Positions 8,018-14,553 of a DNA stretch of 36,363 bases are shown here, one piece after another. The position numbers and the translations under genes were made by a program. Source of the DNA: Mesorhizobium loti CJ3sym. GTDB taxonomy: Bacteria > Pseudomonadota > Alphaproteobacteria > Rhizobiales > Rhizobiaceae. The stretch is from NCBI RefSeq assembly GCF_000472785.1, contig NZ_AXAL01000041.1:1-36363 (forward strand). The letters run 5' to 3'. Position 1 is the first letter of the stretch, and every line of letters starts with the position of its first letter. Under the pieces are notes generated by a model. That model was not told the DNA's origin, ran no database searches, and saw only the letters and a program-made list of their open reading frames with translations.

Positions 8018-9273
8018 TGCGATCCGCCGGATTTGAGGCGGGCGGTGACCAGATCGGCGCCGCTGGCAAGAACCTTGTCGAGAAAGAGATCGAGTCCAGC
8101 CTCGTCCTTGCCGGCAAAATCGCGCCCGTCGGGCGGAAGATCCGCGACCACCTTCTGCACCAGCGCCCGCGCCTCGGCACGGAAGGCTTGCGAACCGGCA
8201 TCGGCGCGCATGGACTGCGCGAGTTCGAAGATCGGATCGGCAATGCCGTCGGGTGTTTCGAGACTGGGTGTTGCGAGTGTGAGCTCAAGCTTTTCCATCC
8301 AGGTGTCGCCCACCTGTTCGGCGACCTGCTCAGCTTCTGCGAGCAGCAGGTCGCGGTCGCGGATCAGGGCCCAGGACAAAGGCGACGCGCCGGTTAGCGT
8401 AAGGCGGACCACAGCATGACGAGTTCTGACGGAGGTTCGGAGGTCTTCGAGCGCGGATCGGACACGGCCGACGACATCGGGCCACTCGACTGTGCCGTCG
8501 AGGTCGACGTCCACGCGCTCGAATTGCGCGATACTGGTCGGCCTTTCCTCGATCTCAATGGTGCGGTCGTCGCGGATCGTGACCAGGGTGACGGATTTCT
8601 CGCCGGCCTCGTTGATGTCCCTGCCCTGCGGTATCCCCGGCATCACCACCGTGCTTGCCCCGGGATGGACGCTTCGGACATGGATGTGTCCGAGCGCCCA
8701 GTAGCCGAAACCATGGCTGTGCAGGTCGGCGACGTTGCAAGGTGCGTAGACATCGTGCCCGGGCGATCCGGCCAAGCTGGTGTGCATGATGCCGACATTG
8801 ACCGCGCCTTCGCGCGCGGCCGGGTATTTGGGCAACAGGCTTTCCGGCGCCTTGGGGCTGGCGAAGCTCAAGCCATGGAACGCCACGTCGATGCCGCCGG
8901 CCGTCTGCAGCACGGACTGGGGGCGGCCGCCGAAGATCGTGACCGTGTCGGGAAAGACCAGCTGTTTCGAAATGCGTGACAGCGCGTCATGATTGCCGCG
9001 GATTTTGAAAACCTTGATGCCGGCCTGGTGCAGGCGCGTCATCTGCGAGGCCAGGAAGCGGGCGGTTTTCATTGACGTCTGGTCGCCATCGTAGAGGTCG
9101 CCGGCGATGACTAGTGCATCGACACGCTCAGTGAGGCAGAGGTCTACGATCGAGATAAAGGCCTGTCGGCTGGCGTCGCCAACGAGTTCGGCAAGATCGG
9201 GGCTTCGCAACGCCAGTGAGCGTAGCGGCGAGTCGAGATGAATGTCGGCGGTGTGGACGAATCGAAATGGCAT
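8014..9273 (-). CDS. YhaO-like metallophosphoesterase/exonuclease (SbcD/Mre11-like), 419 aa
   Basis: The start at 9273 gives MPFRFVHTADIHLDSPLRSL, the canonical first metal-binding block (DxH). Blocks GDLYDGD, RGNHDALS, GIMHTSL and LGHIHVR follow, together the full calcineurin-like phosphodiesterase signature of Mre11/SbcD/YhaO nucleases. Residues beyond about 280 form the capping and partner-binding part. The open frame continues upstream to 9531, but that extension runs antisense through a tRNA-like sequence and is not part of the protein. The gene overlaps the YhaN-like ATPase gene by four bases. The pair should act as a Mn2+-dependent DNA-end-processing complex in the cytoplasm. Confidence 0.92.
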   Translation of the reverse strand: MPFRFVHTADIHLDSPLRSLALRSPDLAELVGDASRQAFISIVDLCLTERVDALVIAGDLYDGDQTSMKTARFLASQMTRLHQAGIKVFKIRGNHDALSRISKQLVFPDTVTIFGGRPQSVLQTAGGIDVAFHGLSFASPKAPESLLPKYPAAREGAVNVGIMHTSLAGSPGHDVYAPCNVADLHSHGFGYWALGHIHVRSVHPGASTVVMPGIPQGRDINEAGEKSVTLVTIRDDRTIEIEERPTSIAQFERVDVDLDGTVEWPDVVGRVRSALEDLRTSVRTRHAVVRLTLTGASPLSWALIRDRDLLLAEAEQVAEQVGDTWMEKLELTLATPSLETPDGIADPIFELAQSMRADAGSQAFRAEARALVQKVVADLPPDGRDFAGKDEAGLDLFLDKVLASGADLVTARLKSGGSQ

Positions 9274-9393
9274 TGGGAATCTCCGGCAATGAACATAGGG
9301 CCCTTCGACCTCCTCGATCAAATGACAGGATGAGACGGACGAAACCCCTCCAGCTTGGACCGGGTTTTCTGGTTTGTGATCTGCCTTTCGGAC

Positions 9394-9459
9394 GCCCATT
9401 GGCTGACGCGCGGACTGAAAATCCGCGTGTCGGTGGTTCGAATCCGCCTCTGGGCACCA
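9394..9459 (+). tRNA. Degenerate tRNA-Phe (GAA) with shortened D-arm
   Basis: The anticodon arm GCGGA-CTGAAAA-TCCGC (9410-9426, anticodon GAA), the T-arm GGTGG-TTCGAAT-CCGCC and the 3' end TCTGGGC-A-CCA are intact. The 5' end GCCCA pairs with TGGGC. Between them the D-arm is too short: GCCCA is followed immediately by TTGG, as if about 10 nt (the GATAGCTCAG segment of the usual rhizobial tRNA-Phe, from memory) had been deleted. Total length is 66 instead of about 76. It is probably a dead copy; tRNA 3' ends are also common island attachment sites. Confidence 0.6.
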
Positions 9460-9674
9460 CAAATTTCGCAACCAGAACAGTCCCTTAATGGCACGTTGCC
9501 GGCGAATCCGCGCCGTTCTGTGTCGCGTCATGTTGCAACTGAATTACGTTGATTTCTAATGGCTTCCTGTGACAGTCGGCAGCTCGACGCAACATCAAAC
9601 GCAACATGCCAGGGAAAATGTTCTTTCAAAAATTGGATTTAGGCAGTTTCTAAACCTCCGAGAAATCGTCGGCA

Positions 9675-9848
9675 ATGAACGATCGCCTTTATGCTCAGAT
9701 TGTGATCACCCAGATACTAATGCGCCAGGTATCGCCAGATTCACGATGGCCTGAGCGGATCGCGTTGCTTCTTGAGGAGCATCCCGATTTGACGCCAGAG
9801 CGCTTGTCTTTCCCCGCGGATTGGAAGGAGCGCCCTATTTGGCGTTAA
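9675..9848 (+). CDS. Small hypothetical protein, 57 aa
   Basis: The ATG at 9675 opens a 57-codon frame starting MNDRLYAQIVITQILMRQVS and ending DWKERPIWR, TAA at 9846-9848. The composition is protein-like: an amphipathic helix pattern (PERIALLLEEHPDLTPERLS) and Trp residues near the C-terminus. The SD is weak (CGTCGGC). A hairpin terminator lies about 70 bp downstream at 9916, consistent with a short monocistronic unit. I do not recognise the family. The rest of 9460-9674 holds nothing that I can support beyond short repeats of GCAACAT. Confidence 0.5.
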   Translation: MNDRLYAQIVITQILMRQVSPDSRWPERIALLLEEHPDLTPERLSFPADWKERPIWR

Positions 9849-9915
9849 CATAAAGCAACCAGCCTATCCGCCACTCGTTGACCTATGCTGGTTGATCCCA
9901 GCACTCCACGCTTGA

Positions 9916-9950
9916 CCCGCTGCTCTTCCCTCTGAGCGGCGGGCTATTTC
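9916..9950 (+). terminator. Rho-independent terminator
   Basis: CCCGCTGCTC (9916-9925) pairs with GAGCGGCGGG (9934-9943) with one G-U pair and an 8-nt loop, followed by CTATTTCGTTT. It ends the 57-codon unit and isolates the precursor-peptide genes downstream. Confidence 0.7.
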
Positions 9951-9960
9951 GTTTGTCGGG

Positions 9961-9966
9961 TTGACA
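9961..9966 (+). promoter_or_regulatory. Possible -35 element of the precursor-peptide promoter
   Basis: TTGACA occurs 50 bp before the first precursor ATG, just after a terminator. At 17-18 bp spacing the -10 region (around 9984-9990, TCTCTTC) is poor, so the promoter call is tentative. Confidence 0.3.
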
Positions 9967-10015
9967 AGGTCGGTCGACGCAGCTCTCTTCTGCCAATGAA
10001 AAGCGAGGACACACT

Positions 10016-10114
10016 ATGAAGAAAACATACGAAAAGCCTGTGCTTGTTAAAAAGGACCGCCTTTCCGTGATCGTAGCGGGTCCGTCAGCACCCCCCTTAG
10101 TAGATGTGCTTTGA
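10016..10114 (+). CDS. Putative RiPP precursor peptide 1, 32 aa
   Basis: The peptide begins MKKTYEKPVLVKKDRLSVIV and ends in the short tail AGPSAPPLVDVL. The N-terminal YxKPxLxKxxxLS pattern matches the leader region of lasso-like and other 'putative RiPP precursor' peptides, where the YxxPxL motif is what an RRE domain binds. An SD, AAGCGAGGA (10001-10009), sits 7 nt before the ATG. The next precursor starts 3 nt after the stop. If the core starts at G22, D30 would be at position 9, a possible G1-D9 ring, but the residue at -2 is Val rather than the usual Thr and only two residues follow, so a true lasso fold is doubtful. No maturation enzymes are in the window. Confidence 0.6.
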   Translation: MKKTYEKPVLVKKDRLSVIVAGPSAPPLVDVL

Positions 10115-10116
10115 AG

Positions 10117-10227
10117 ATGACGACCGTTAAGAAGGCATATCAGAAGCCGGTGCTGACCAAGCGCCAGACGCTATCGAAGGTAACGGCGGCGCTGCCCGCT
10201 TCGGATTTAGCTCCCCTCCCCAATTAA
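10117..10227 (+). CDS. Putative RiPP precursor peptide 2, 36 aa
   Basis: The peptide MTTVKKAYQKPVLTKRQTLS is followed by the tail KVTAALPASDLAPLPN. It shares the KxYxKPVLxKxxxLS leader with the peptide 3 nt upstream, while the C-terminal halves differ, as expected for a conserved leader and a variable core. Leader-like residues VTA precede a Pro/Ala-rich core. The start follows the previous TGA directly, so translation is probably coupled. A strong hairpin terminator starts 26 bp after the stop, making a two-gene transcript. The product type is inferred from the leader only, and no cyclase, protease or transporter lies nearby. Confidence 0.6.
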   Translation: MTTVKKAYQKPVLTKRQTLSKVTAALPASDLAPLPN

Positions 10228-10252
10228 GTCACTCAGGAATGCGGCGACCAGA

Positions 10253-10283
10253 GGCCTGCTGGCACATGTCGGCGGGCCTTTTG
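10253..10283 (+). terminator. Rho-independent terminator after the precursor peptides
   Basis: GGCCTGCTG (10253-10261) pairs with CGGCGGGCC (10270-10278) using two G-U pairs and an 8-nt loop, followed by TTTTGCG. Confidence 0.75.
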
Positions 10284-10366
10284 CGTTGTGCTCGGTGATG
10301 GCCACAGGGCATTGACTCCCTACCTTAGCGGGTAAGTAATGAGACCGGTCGTAGGGGAGAACACCA

Positions 10367-10750
10367 ATGCGCATTCTTAAAGCATTCGTTGGGATAGCTA
10401 CGCTCTTCGTTTTTGTCGCTGCTGCTAACGCTGAGGACGAAACGCTTGGCGGGGCAGACGCCATAAAGGCAATCGTTGGTAACACCATCATAATTGCCGG
10501 TCTGCCAACTGGAACTATCGTCCTGTTTGTTGGTGCAGACCACACCATTGACGGTTTCAAAGTGAGGGACAAGGATCGACACAGCGACACGTGGTCCGAG
10601 AAGGACAAGAAGTTCTGCCTCAAGGAAGAACCTAAGTGCGCCGATGTGCTTGTCACCGGGACCATCGGCATTATGAATTGGGGAGACCAGCCCTATCAAT
10701 TCAGTATAGATCAGGGCAATACCGTCGACGCTCATATGGCTGACCAGTAG
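10367..10750 (+). CDS. Exported hypothetical protein, 127 aa
   Basis: The SD TAGGGGAGA lies 8 nt before the ATG at 10367. The signal peptide is clear (MRILKAFVGIATLFVFVAA, then ANA cleavage before EDE). The mature protein of about 105 residues has a hydrophobic beta-like core (IIIAGLPTGTIVLFVGADHT) and two cysteines (FCLKEEPKC) likely to form a disulfide. The C-terminal half (VTGTIGIMNWGDQPYQFSID) looks like beta strands. No family is recognised; a small periplasmic or surface protein is inferred. It is a separate unit, as a terminator precedes it and the next gene is convergent. Confidence 0.75.
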   Translation: MRILKAFVGIATLFVFVAAANAEDETLGGADAIKAIVGNTIIIAGLPTGTIVLFVGADHTIDGFKVRDKDRHSDTWSEKDKKFCLKEEPKCADVLVTGTIGIMNWGDQPYQFSIDQGNTVDAHMADQ

Positions 10751-10768
10751 TCAAAATCTGCCCCGTTA

Positions 10769-11038
10769 TTAGCGCCCATCGCTCGCCTTGGCGTAGCTGT
10801 TCGCCTGCCCCATGCCGCTGTGCTTCGACGCGTCAGGCGTATAGCCGAACCCGACTGCACGCCGCTTGCATGATGAGCAGCGCATCCTCGCCGCGAGATC
10901 GGTCGCCACGGCGGGCGTATCAGGGCCGAACCGTTCTGCGAGGGCCACGAGGTCCAGCGTCTGGGTATGGTGGCAGTGGAGGCAGTGCACGCTGACTTGC
11001 ATCCCCGCCTTAATCAATGATCCGAACGTCCACGCCAT
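10769..11038 (-). CDS. Zinc-ribbon-like protein, paralogue 1, 89 aa
   Basis: The protein begins MAWTFGSLIKAGMQVSVHC, matching the starts of its two paralogues (MKWTFQSLIDADMGITAHC at 12423 and NWTLQSLIDGKMAVTAFC at about 13008). This is why I start at 11038 rather than at 11047 or upstream. It carries two CxxC knuckles (VHCLHCHH and MRCSSCKR) about 40 residues apart, expected to bind one zinc ion, around the family block LDLVALAERFGPDTPA. The tail GFGYTPDASKHSGMGQ is shared with paralogue 3. Function is unknown; zinc binding is inferred from the knuckles. The upstream region is occupied by a LigD fragment on the other strand. Confidence 0.7.
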   Translation of the reverse strand: MAWTFGSLIKAGMQVSVHCLHCHHTQTLDLVALAERFGPDTPAVATDLAARMRCSSCKRRAVGFGYTPDASKHSGMGQANSYAKASDGR

Positions 11039-11099
11039 CGCGAACATTAGCGAGCGCTGTTCCCGAATCAACTTTTGTTCGCGGTGTGTTAGCGCATGT

Positions 11100-11595
11100 G
11101 GTACCGTCACCTGGCCAAGGCAGCGAAGGCGCTGGAAGTTGAAAGCGCGATCATCGATGGCGAGGTCATCGTCTTGAATGACGCCGGGCTCTCGGACTTC
11201 GCGGAGCTGCGAAAGGCGATCACCAGCCGCCAGCATGACCTCTACTTCGTGGCCTTCGATCTGCTCTTCACCTCAACGGGCACGATCTGCGTGACATGGC
11301 GCTGGAGGATCGCCGCGAGATCCTTGAGGGCATCATCGAGCCCGGAGAAAACATTCAGTTCAGCCAGGCCATGCCGGGCGACGCGAAGGCCATCTTTCAC
11401 CTGATCGACGAAGCCGGTATCGAGGGCATGGTCTCCAAGCGTCGCGACAGCAACTATCGCAGCGGCCGGTCGACAAACTGGCTGAAGATCAAGAGCTACG
11501 CCGTCGAGGGATACGAGATCCTTGGTGTTGAGCGGGAGATGGGCAAGCCGCTCTGATGGCCGACCGCGCCACCGCCAAGTATGTCGGCCAGACTG
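11100..11595 (+). pseudogene. ligD: LigD (ATP-dependent DNA ligase) central fragment, frameshifted
   Basis: The first frame reads HLAKAAKALEVESAIIDGEV then IVLNDAGLSDFAELRKAI and ITSRQHDLYFVAFDLL, the ligase region after the catalytic lysine motif. Near 11278 the frame shifts and continues LNGHDLRDMALEDRREIL, then the late motif GIEGMVSKRRDSNYRSGRST and NWLKIKSYAVEGYEILGV. A second shift near 11552 leads to MADRATAKYVGQ, where homology stops. The N-terminal part with the KxDG lysine is missing, so this cannot adenylate. LigD normally seals breaks in Ku-dependent end joining; no Ku gene is in the window. Confidence 0.85.
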
Positions 11596-11704
11596 TGGAT
11601 AGTAACCACTTGTTAACCAACTTTCGGCAACGTGATTGCGGGCGACGGACTCAAGCTGAACGTCGCCTGCGCACCCATCCGAACCCCCCGGGTGCCTGCT
11701 ATAG

Positions 11705-11762
11705 CTGACGACCGACGCGGAAAGACACAGCCCCCCGCCTACTGCGCCGGTCGTCAGTTTTT
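11705..11762 (+). terminator. Long-loop hairpin with T-tract
   Basis: CTGACGACCG (11705-11714) pairs perfectly with CGGTCGTCAG (11748-11757), followed by TTTTT. The 33-nt loop is unusually long, so it may be a terminator or a structured RNA element. Confidence 0.45.
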
Positions 11763-11855
11763 ATACCGCTTGCGGGAGATGTCGGACGACGAGCCCGACG
11801 AGAGCATGATAGACCGGATCGTAGGTCGTTAGTTGCCGAACGGGTGGAGCGATCA

Positions 11856-12071
11856 ATGAAGAAATCAGCCGAACTATTATCGGTTCTTGGCGATCAAATT
11901 GATGCCGCAAAGCTGCATGTAGCTTCGCTGGACAACCTCACACTACGCAATCTGAGGGCAAACCTGCCTACGAGCCCAGCTCCCGGCACGGCCGAAATGC
12001 TTATGCTCCTCCTTGTCTTTCGAGAGGCGGAACGCCGGGAGTTAAGTTTTGAGAAGACAGCAATCCATTGA
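11856..12071 (+). CDS. Small hypothetical protein, 71 aa
   Basis: The ATG at 11856 (a GTG at 11844 is also in frame) follows GGTGGAGCG. The protein MKKSAELLSVLGDQIDAAKL... is helical, with a central segment LDNLTLRNLRANLPTSPAPG and a hydrophobic block MLMLLLVFREAERREL that reads as an amphipathic helix rather than a membrane span. It has no cysteines and no recognisable motif. It lies between the LigD debris and a convergent zinc-ribbon gene. It is probably a real orphan, but nothing identifies its function. The stretch 11596-11855 holds only the hairpin and a doubtful ORF. Confidence 0.5.
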   Translation: MKKSAELLSVLGDQIDAAKLHVASLDNLTLRNLRANLPTSPAPGTAEMLMLLLVFREAERRELSFEKTAIH

Positions 12072-12156
12072 GCAAAACCTGATCAGTCGAAAAGTCGGCC
12101 GCTTGGCAGTCTCTGTACCAATCGCCGCGTCGTAAATTTCAGCTTCGATCCGGCCA

Positions 12157-12423
12157 CTAACGGGTTTGACCGTCAACGATTGCGGGCTTGGATGCGCCCG
12201 AAGACGAGCTGGTTTCTTGCAGGGTATAGCTGAACCCGATTGTCTTCCCTCTGCAATTTGGACAGCGGAGCATCGGCGAAAGGTCAGGCGCCATAGCGGA
12301 AGCATCCGGACCGTGCGTGTCGCGCCACTTTACTAGGTCAAGTTTCACTGTGTGACCGCAACGCACGCAATGCGCCGTAATTCCCATGTCCGCATCGATC
12401 AGACTTTGGAAGGTCCATTTCAT
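12157..12423 (-). CDS. Zinc-ribbon-like protein, paralogue 2, 88 aa
   Basis: It starts MKWTFQSLIDADMGITAHCV and carries CVRCGH and LRCPNCRG knuckles around LDLVKWRDTHGPDASAMAPD, the same layout as the genes at 10769 and 12738. The family block GPDASA corresponds to GPDTPA and GPDAPA in the paralogues. After the second knuckle it reads GKTIGFSYT, then a divergent Ser-rich tail instead of the shared YSPD...SGMGQ ending, so the C-terminus has drifted or been replaced. A small zinc-binding protein of unknown role. It has no clear SD and no linked partner on its own strand. Confidence 0.7.
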   Translation of the reverse strand: MKWTFQSLIDADMGITAHCVRCGHTVKLDLVKWRDTHGPDASAMAPDLSPMLRCPNCRGKTIGFSYTLQETSSSSGASKPAIVDGQTR

Positions 12424-12587
12424 CAGTTCAAACTCGTTGATCGTTCGAGTTTTACGGACTCGTACTCACGGGAGTTTCGGAGACAGACTGTCGCAGGTCT
12501 TGCCACGCAAAACAGCGCGCTCCATGAAAGGCAGCCCCGCTAAGGCGTGGCTACGACTCGGCGGCTTGGCCTACAGGCTTTGAACGC

Positions 12588-12615
12588 AAAAAACCCGCTG
12601 GCTCAGGCCAGCGGG
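12588..12615 (-). terminator. Rho-independent terminator of the minus-strand zinc-ribbon unit
   Basis: On the minus strand CCCGCTGGC pairs perfectly with GCCAGCGGG across a 4-nt loop and is followed by TTTTTT (plus-strand A-run at 12588-12593). It lies about 120 bp downstream of the gene ending at 12738. Confidence 0.8.
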
Positions 12616-12737
12616 CTTGTATGGGACATCTGCAACGTTACGGCTTAATGGTAATCGAACTTGATGTACCGGCCGTCACCGCCGACAAGCGGTCGCGCTT
12701 CGATTGTAGATCGATTCCGCAGCCTTGCGCCGTGCGC

Positions 12738-13028
12738 CTACCGACCGCCCTTCGTCTTGGCGTAGAGATTTTGCCCCATGCCCGAAACCTTCGTGGAATC
12801 GGGCGAGTAGATCAGGCCAACGCCCTTCGACTGGCACACCTCGCATTTCAGCTTCGGCCGCAGATCCCATTGCATCGCTGGTGCATCCGGCCCGAACCTG
12901 TCGCGCAGCGCATCGAGGTTCAATGTCTTGCTATGGTTGCAGGCTGCCTTGTGGCAAAACGCCGTGACTGCCATCTTGCCGTCGATCAAAGATTGCAGGG
13001 TCCAGTTTTTACCGATCATTTGGATCAC
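12738..13028 (-). CDS. Zinc-ribbon-like protein, paralogue 3, 96 aa
   Basis: The GTG start at 13028 overlaps the stop of the upstream small gene by four bases (GTGA), a translational-coupling arrangement that supports it over the ATG at 13019. The sequence NWTLQSLIDGKMAVTAFCHK aligns with the paralogues. The first knuckle is altered, with C-x4-C (CHKAACNH) in place of CxxC, while the second is CEVCQS. The family block LDALRDRFGPDAPAMQWDLR and the tail IYSPDSTKVSGMGQ match paralogue 1. It ends in a strong terminator. The role is unknown; duplication within 2 kb indicates local expansion. Confidence 0.75.
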   Translation of the reverse strand: MIQMIGKNWTLQSLIDGKMAVTAFCHKAACNHSKTLNLDALRDRFGPDAPAMQWDLRPKLKCEVCQSKGVGLIYSPDSTKVSGMGQNLYAKTKGGR

Positions 13029-13237
13029 GATTGTTGCGCGCGAAGTTCGGCCTCCATGGGATCCCCGATCGGCTTCGCCTTCGATGACCCAGGCAGAGGA
13101 TCGCCGTCATAGCCCTGTAGCCACGCCTCGCCATGCTCTTCCCAGTATCCAGGCACGGCCCGCTCCCTACCATCCTTGCGCGCCTGCTGGCCATACATCC
13201 AGGCGTAGCCGGCGCGCTCTTGGTCCTTCTTAGCTAC
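13025..13237 (-). pseudogene. 5'-truncated paralogue of the 13742 gene
   Basis: The minus strand reads VAKKDQERAGYAWMYGQQAR then KDGRERAVPGYWEEHGEAWL and QGYDGDPL. This closely matches the gene at 13742 (MAVAKKDRERVRKDGKERVV..., YWQELGEAWLQGYDGFPL) apart from an extra GYAWMYGQQ stretch. There is no start codon: reading upstream of the first Val runs straight into the antisense of the LigD fragment at 13238. The junction therefore appears to have removed the first two codons. An internal ATG (MYGQQ) could still give a shorter product. Its TGA overlaps the GTG of the zinc-ribbon gene that follows. Confidence 0.6.
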
Positions 13238-13239
13238 TC

Positions 13240-13547
13240 GATCTGCTCGGCGTCGAGCGCGAAAACGGGAAGCCGGCCTTCGCCCTGATGGCCGACCGGG
13301 CGACGGCGAAATATGTCGGTTCGGCCTTCATTAACTCCAGCCGCGCTATCCGCGAGCGGCTCTGGAAGCGCGTCCAGGAGCACGCCGGACCGGCGCGCCG
13401 AAGGGCATGAAGCGGACGGCGACCCAATGGGTCAAGCCGGGCATCGTCGGCCGTGTGAAGCACTTGCGCGGCGAGGAAGATCTGCGGCATGCTTCGCTCC
13501 AGGATTTCCGGGAGGAAGATCATGCCAATCCAACGAAGAGCTACTGA
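13240..13547 (+). pseudogene. ligD: LigD C-terminal (OB-fold) fragment, frameshifted
   Basis: It begins abruptly at DLLGVERENGKPAFALMADR, continues ATAKYVGSAFINSSRAIRER and LWKRVQEHAG, then shifts frame near 13400. It resumes as KGMKRTATQWVKPGIVGRVK and HLRGEEDLRHASLQDF with its natural stop at 13545-13547. This is the ligase OB-fold end. Its first 25 residues correspond to the last part of the fragment at 11100-11595, so the two pieces overlap in homology and are not one gene split by an insertion; they derive from two ligD copies or a partial duplication. Non-functional as read. Confidence 0.8.
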
Positions 13548-13731
13548 GGTCGGCATATTCGACGCGGCCGAACTGGCTTTGCTGGGGAGGGTTTTTGATC
13601 AAATCGTTGTCCCCGATCAGTCGCCGGACATGCGCGAGGTCATCGCCTCCCGCATTATTGCCAACTATATGGCGGGGATCAGGGATGAGGCCGAGTTGGT
13701 CTCGTTTTCAAAGCAGCCGCTGGGCCGATAG
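13522..13731 (+). CDS. Small conserved-looking hypothetical protein, 69 aa
   Basis: The ATG at 13522 is preceded by GGGAGGAAG, a strong SD at good spacing, so I use it instead of the upstream start at 13489. The protein MPIQRRATEVGIFDAAELAL... is helical and acidic (VPDQSPDMREVIASRIIANY, then MAGIRDEAELVSFSKQPLG). It overlaps the last 26 bp of the LigD fragment, which fits an original position downstream of and coupled to ligD. Proteins with this text are, to my memory, common small orphans in mesorhizobia, but I cannot name a family. It is followed after 10 bp by another small gene, a likely operon. Confidence 0.65.
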   Translation: MPIQRRATEVGIFDAAELALLGRVFDQIVVPDQSPDMREVIASRIIANYMAGIRDEAELVSFSKQPLGR

Positions 13732-13741
13732 AGGAAAGCGC

Positions 13742-13948
13742 ATGGCGGTCGCCAAAAAGGACCGGGAGCGCGTGCGCAAGGATGGCAAGGAACGCGTGGT
13801 TCCCGAGTACTGGCAGGAACTCGGCGAGGCGTGGCTACAGGGCTATGACGGTTTTCCCTTGGCGGACGACGTCAAGGCCGAACCTGTGAGTGACCGACTT
13901 CAAGCTGAGATCGATGATATCACTTTCAGTCAGCAGACCCTAGAATGA
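13742..13948 (+). CDS. Small charged hypothetical protein, 68 aa
   Basis: It starts MAVAKKDRERVRKDGKERVV 10 bp after the previous stop, with AGAGGAAAG as SD. The core VPEYWQELGEAWLQGYDGFP is shared with the truncated copy at 13025-13237, so this is a family with at least two local members. The N-terminus is basic and the C-terminus acidic (SDRLQAEIDDITFSQQTLE). No domain is recognised. Co-transcription with the 69-residue gene upstream is likely. The only downstream ORF, which overlaps by ATGA, looks spurious. Confidence 0.65.
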   Translation: MAVAKKDRERVRKDGKERVVPEYWQELGEAWLQGYDGFPLADDVKAEPVSDRLQAEIDDITFSQQTLE

Positions 13949-14077
13949 ACCGTTGCGACGATGGTCCCGATTGTCGTTTTAGTACGCAAGCAGACAGGCA
14001 TCAAATGAGAGAGACGCCATCGCTATTCAAGCCGTACACCAGACGCACCGACAGAATAGCCAAGGGCTCTGTCGGCC

Positions 14078-14510
14078 GTGAGCGACCATCACGCTTCCGC
14101 CCCAGCATGCAGGTGCAGCGTGACCCACAGCAGAAATCCGGACTGCTTTCAGCCCGAGGAAATCGACTTTCTTTGACCGCCTTTGCAGTGAAGCGACCTT
14201 TGTTCGCGGCACGTTCTTTGAGGAGCTTTTGGCGGCTTCTTTGATCCAACTCTACCAAGCTGGCAACACAGATGAAGGGACATTGTTGGAGCTAGGTCGC
14301 ATCCGAATTGCAAACTTCACCAGCCAGCCCCGGCCCGGCACAATCAGCGATTTTTTAGCCGTCAGGCCAAGGGACGCGACCGGTCGGCCGAAAGTTGATC
14401 GAGAGAAATCTAGTTGCGCAGATCGGGAAGCAAAACTTGTCATTGAAGCAGAGCGAAGGAGTCGGGAGGCGAAAACCAAACGTCTTGCCGAAAGTGACGA
14501 TGAGATTTGA
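14078..14510 (+). pseudogene. Frameshifted gene of unknown function (about 143 codons)
   Basis: From a GTG at 14078 the frame reads SDHHASAPACRCSVTHSRNP DCFQPEEIDF and hits a stop at 14175. Removing one C in the CTTTCTTTG run restores FDRLCSEATFVRGTFFEELL, then AASLIQLYQAGNTDEGTLLE LGRIRIANF and a hydrophilic tail to TGA at 14510. The seamless join across the shift argues for a once intact gene. The downstream frame alone could still be expressed from a TTG at 14229 (SD TTTGAGGAG). I do not recognise it. The start is a guess. Confidence 0.5.
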
Positions 14511-14553
14511 AGCTGACACCGCGCTCCGGTCTGCTGTGCGGAGCCTTATTCCA

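Noticed and set aside
9274..9531. N-terminal extension of the YhaO-like protein by 86 residues
   Set aside because: The extension reads antisense through the tRNA-Phe-like sequence (the well-known artefact text PEADSNHRHADFQSA). The family start MPFRFVHTADIHLDS lies at 9273.
10016..10227. Calling the two peptides definite lasso precursors
   Set aside because: The leaders fit, but the ring-acid position and Thr(-2) rule are not met and no cyclase or protease is present. I keep only 'RiPP-like'.
13945..14244. 99-codon ORF overlapping the stop of the 13742 gene by ATGA
   Set aside because: Text is Arg/Ser/Pro-biased, and the true coding signal over this stretch lies in the frameshifted gene at 14078-14510.
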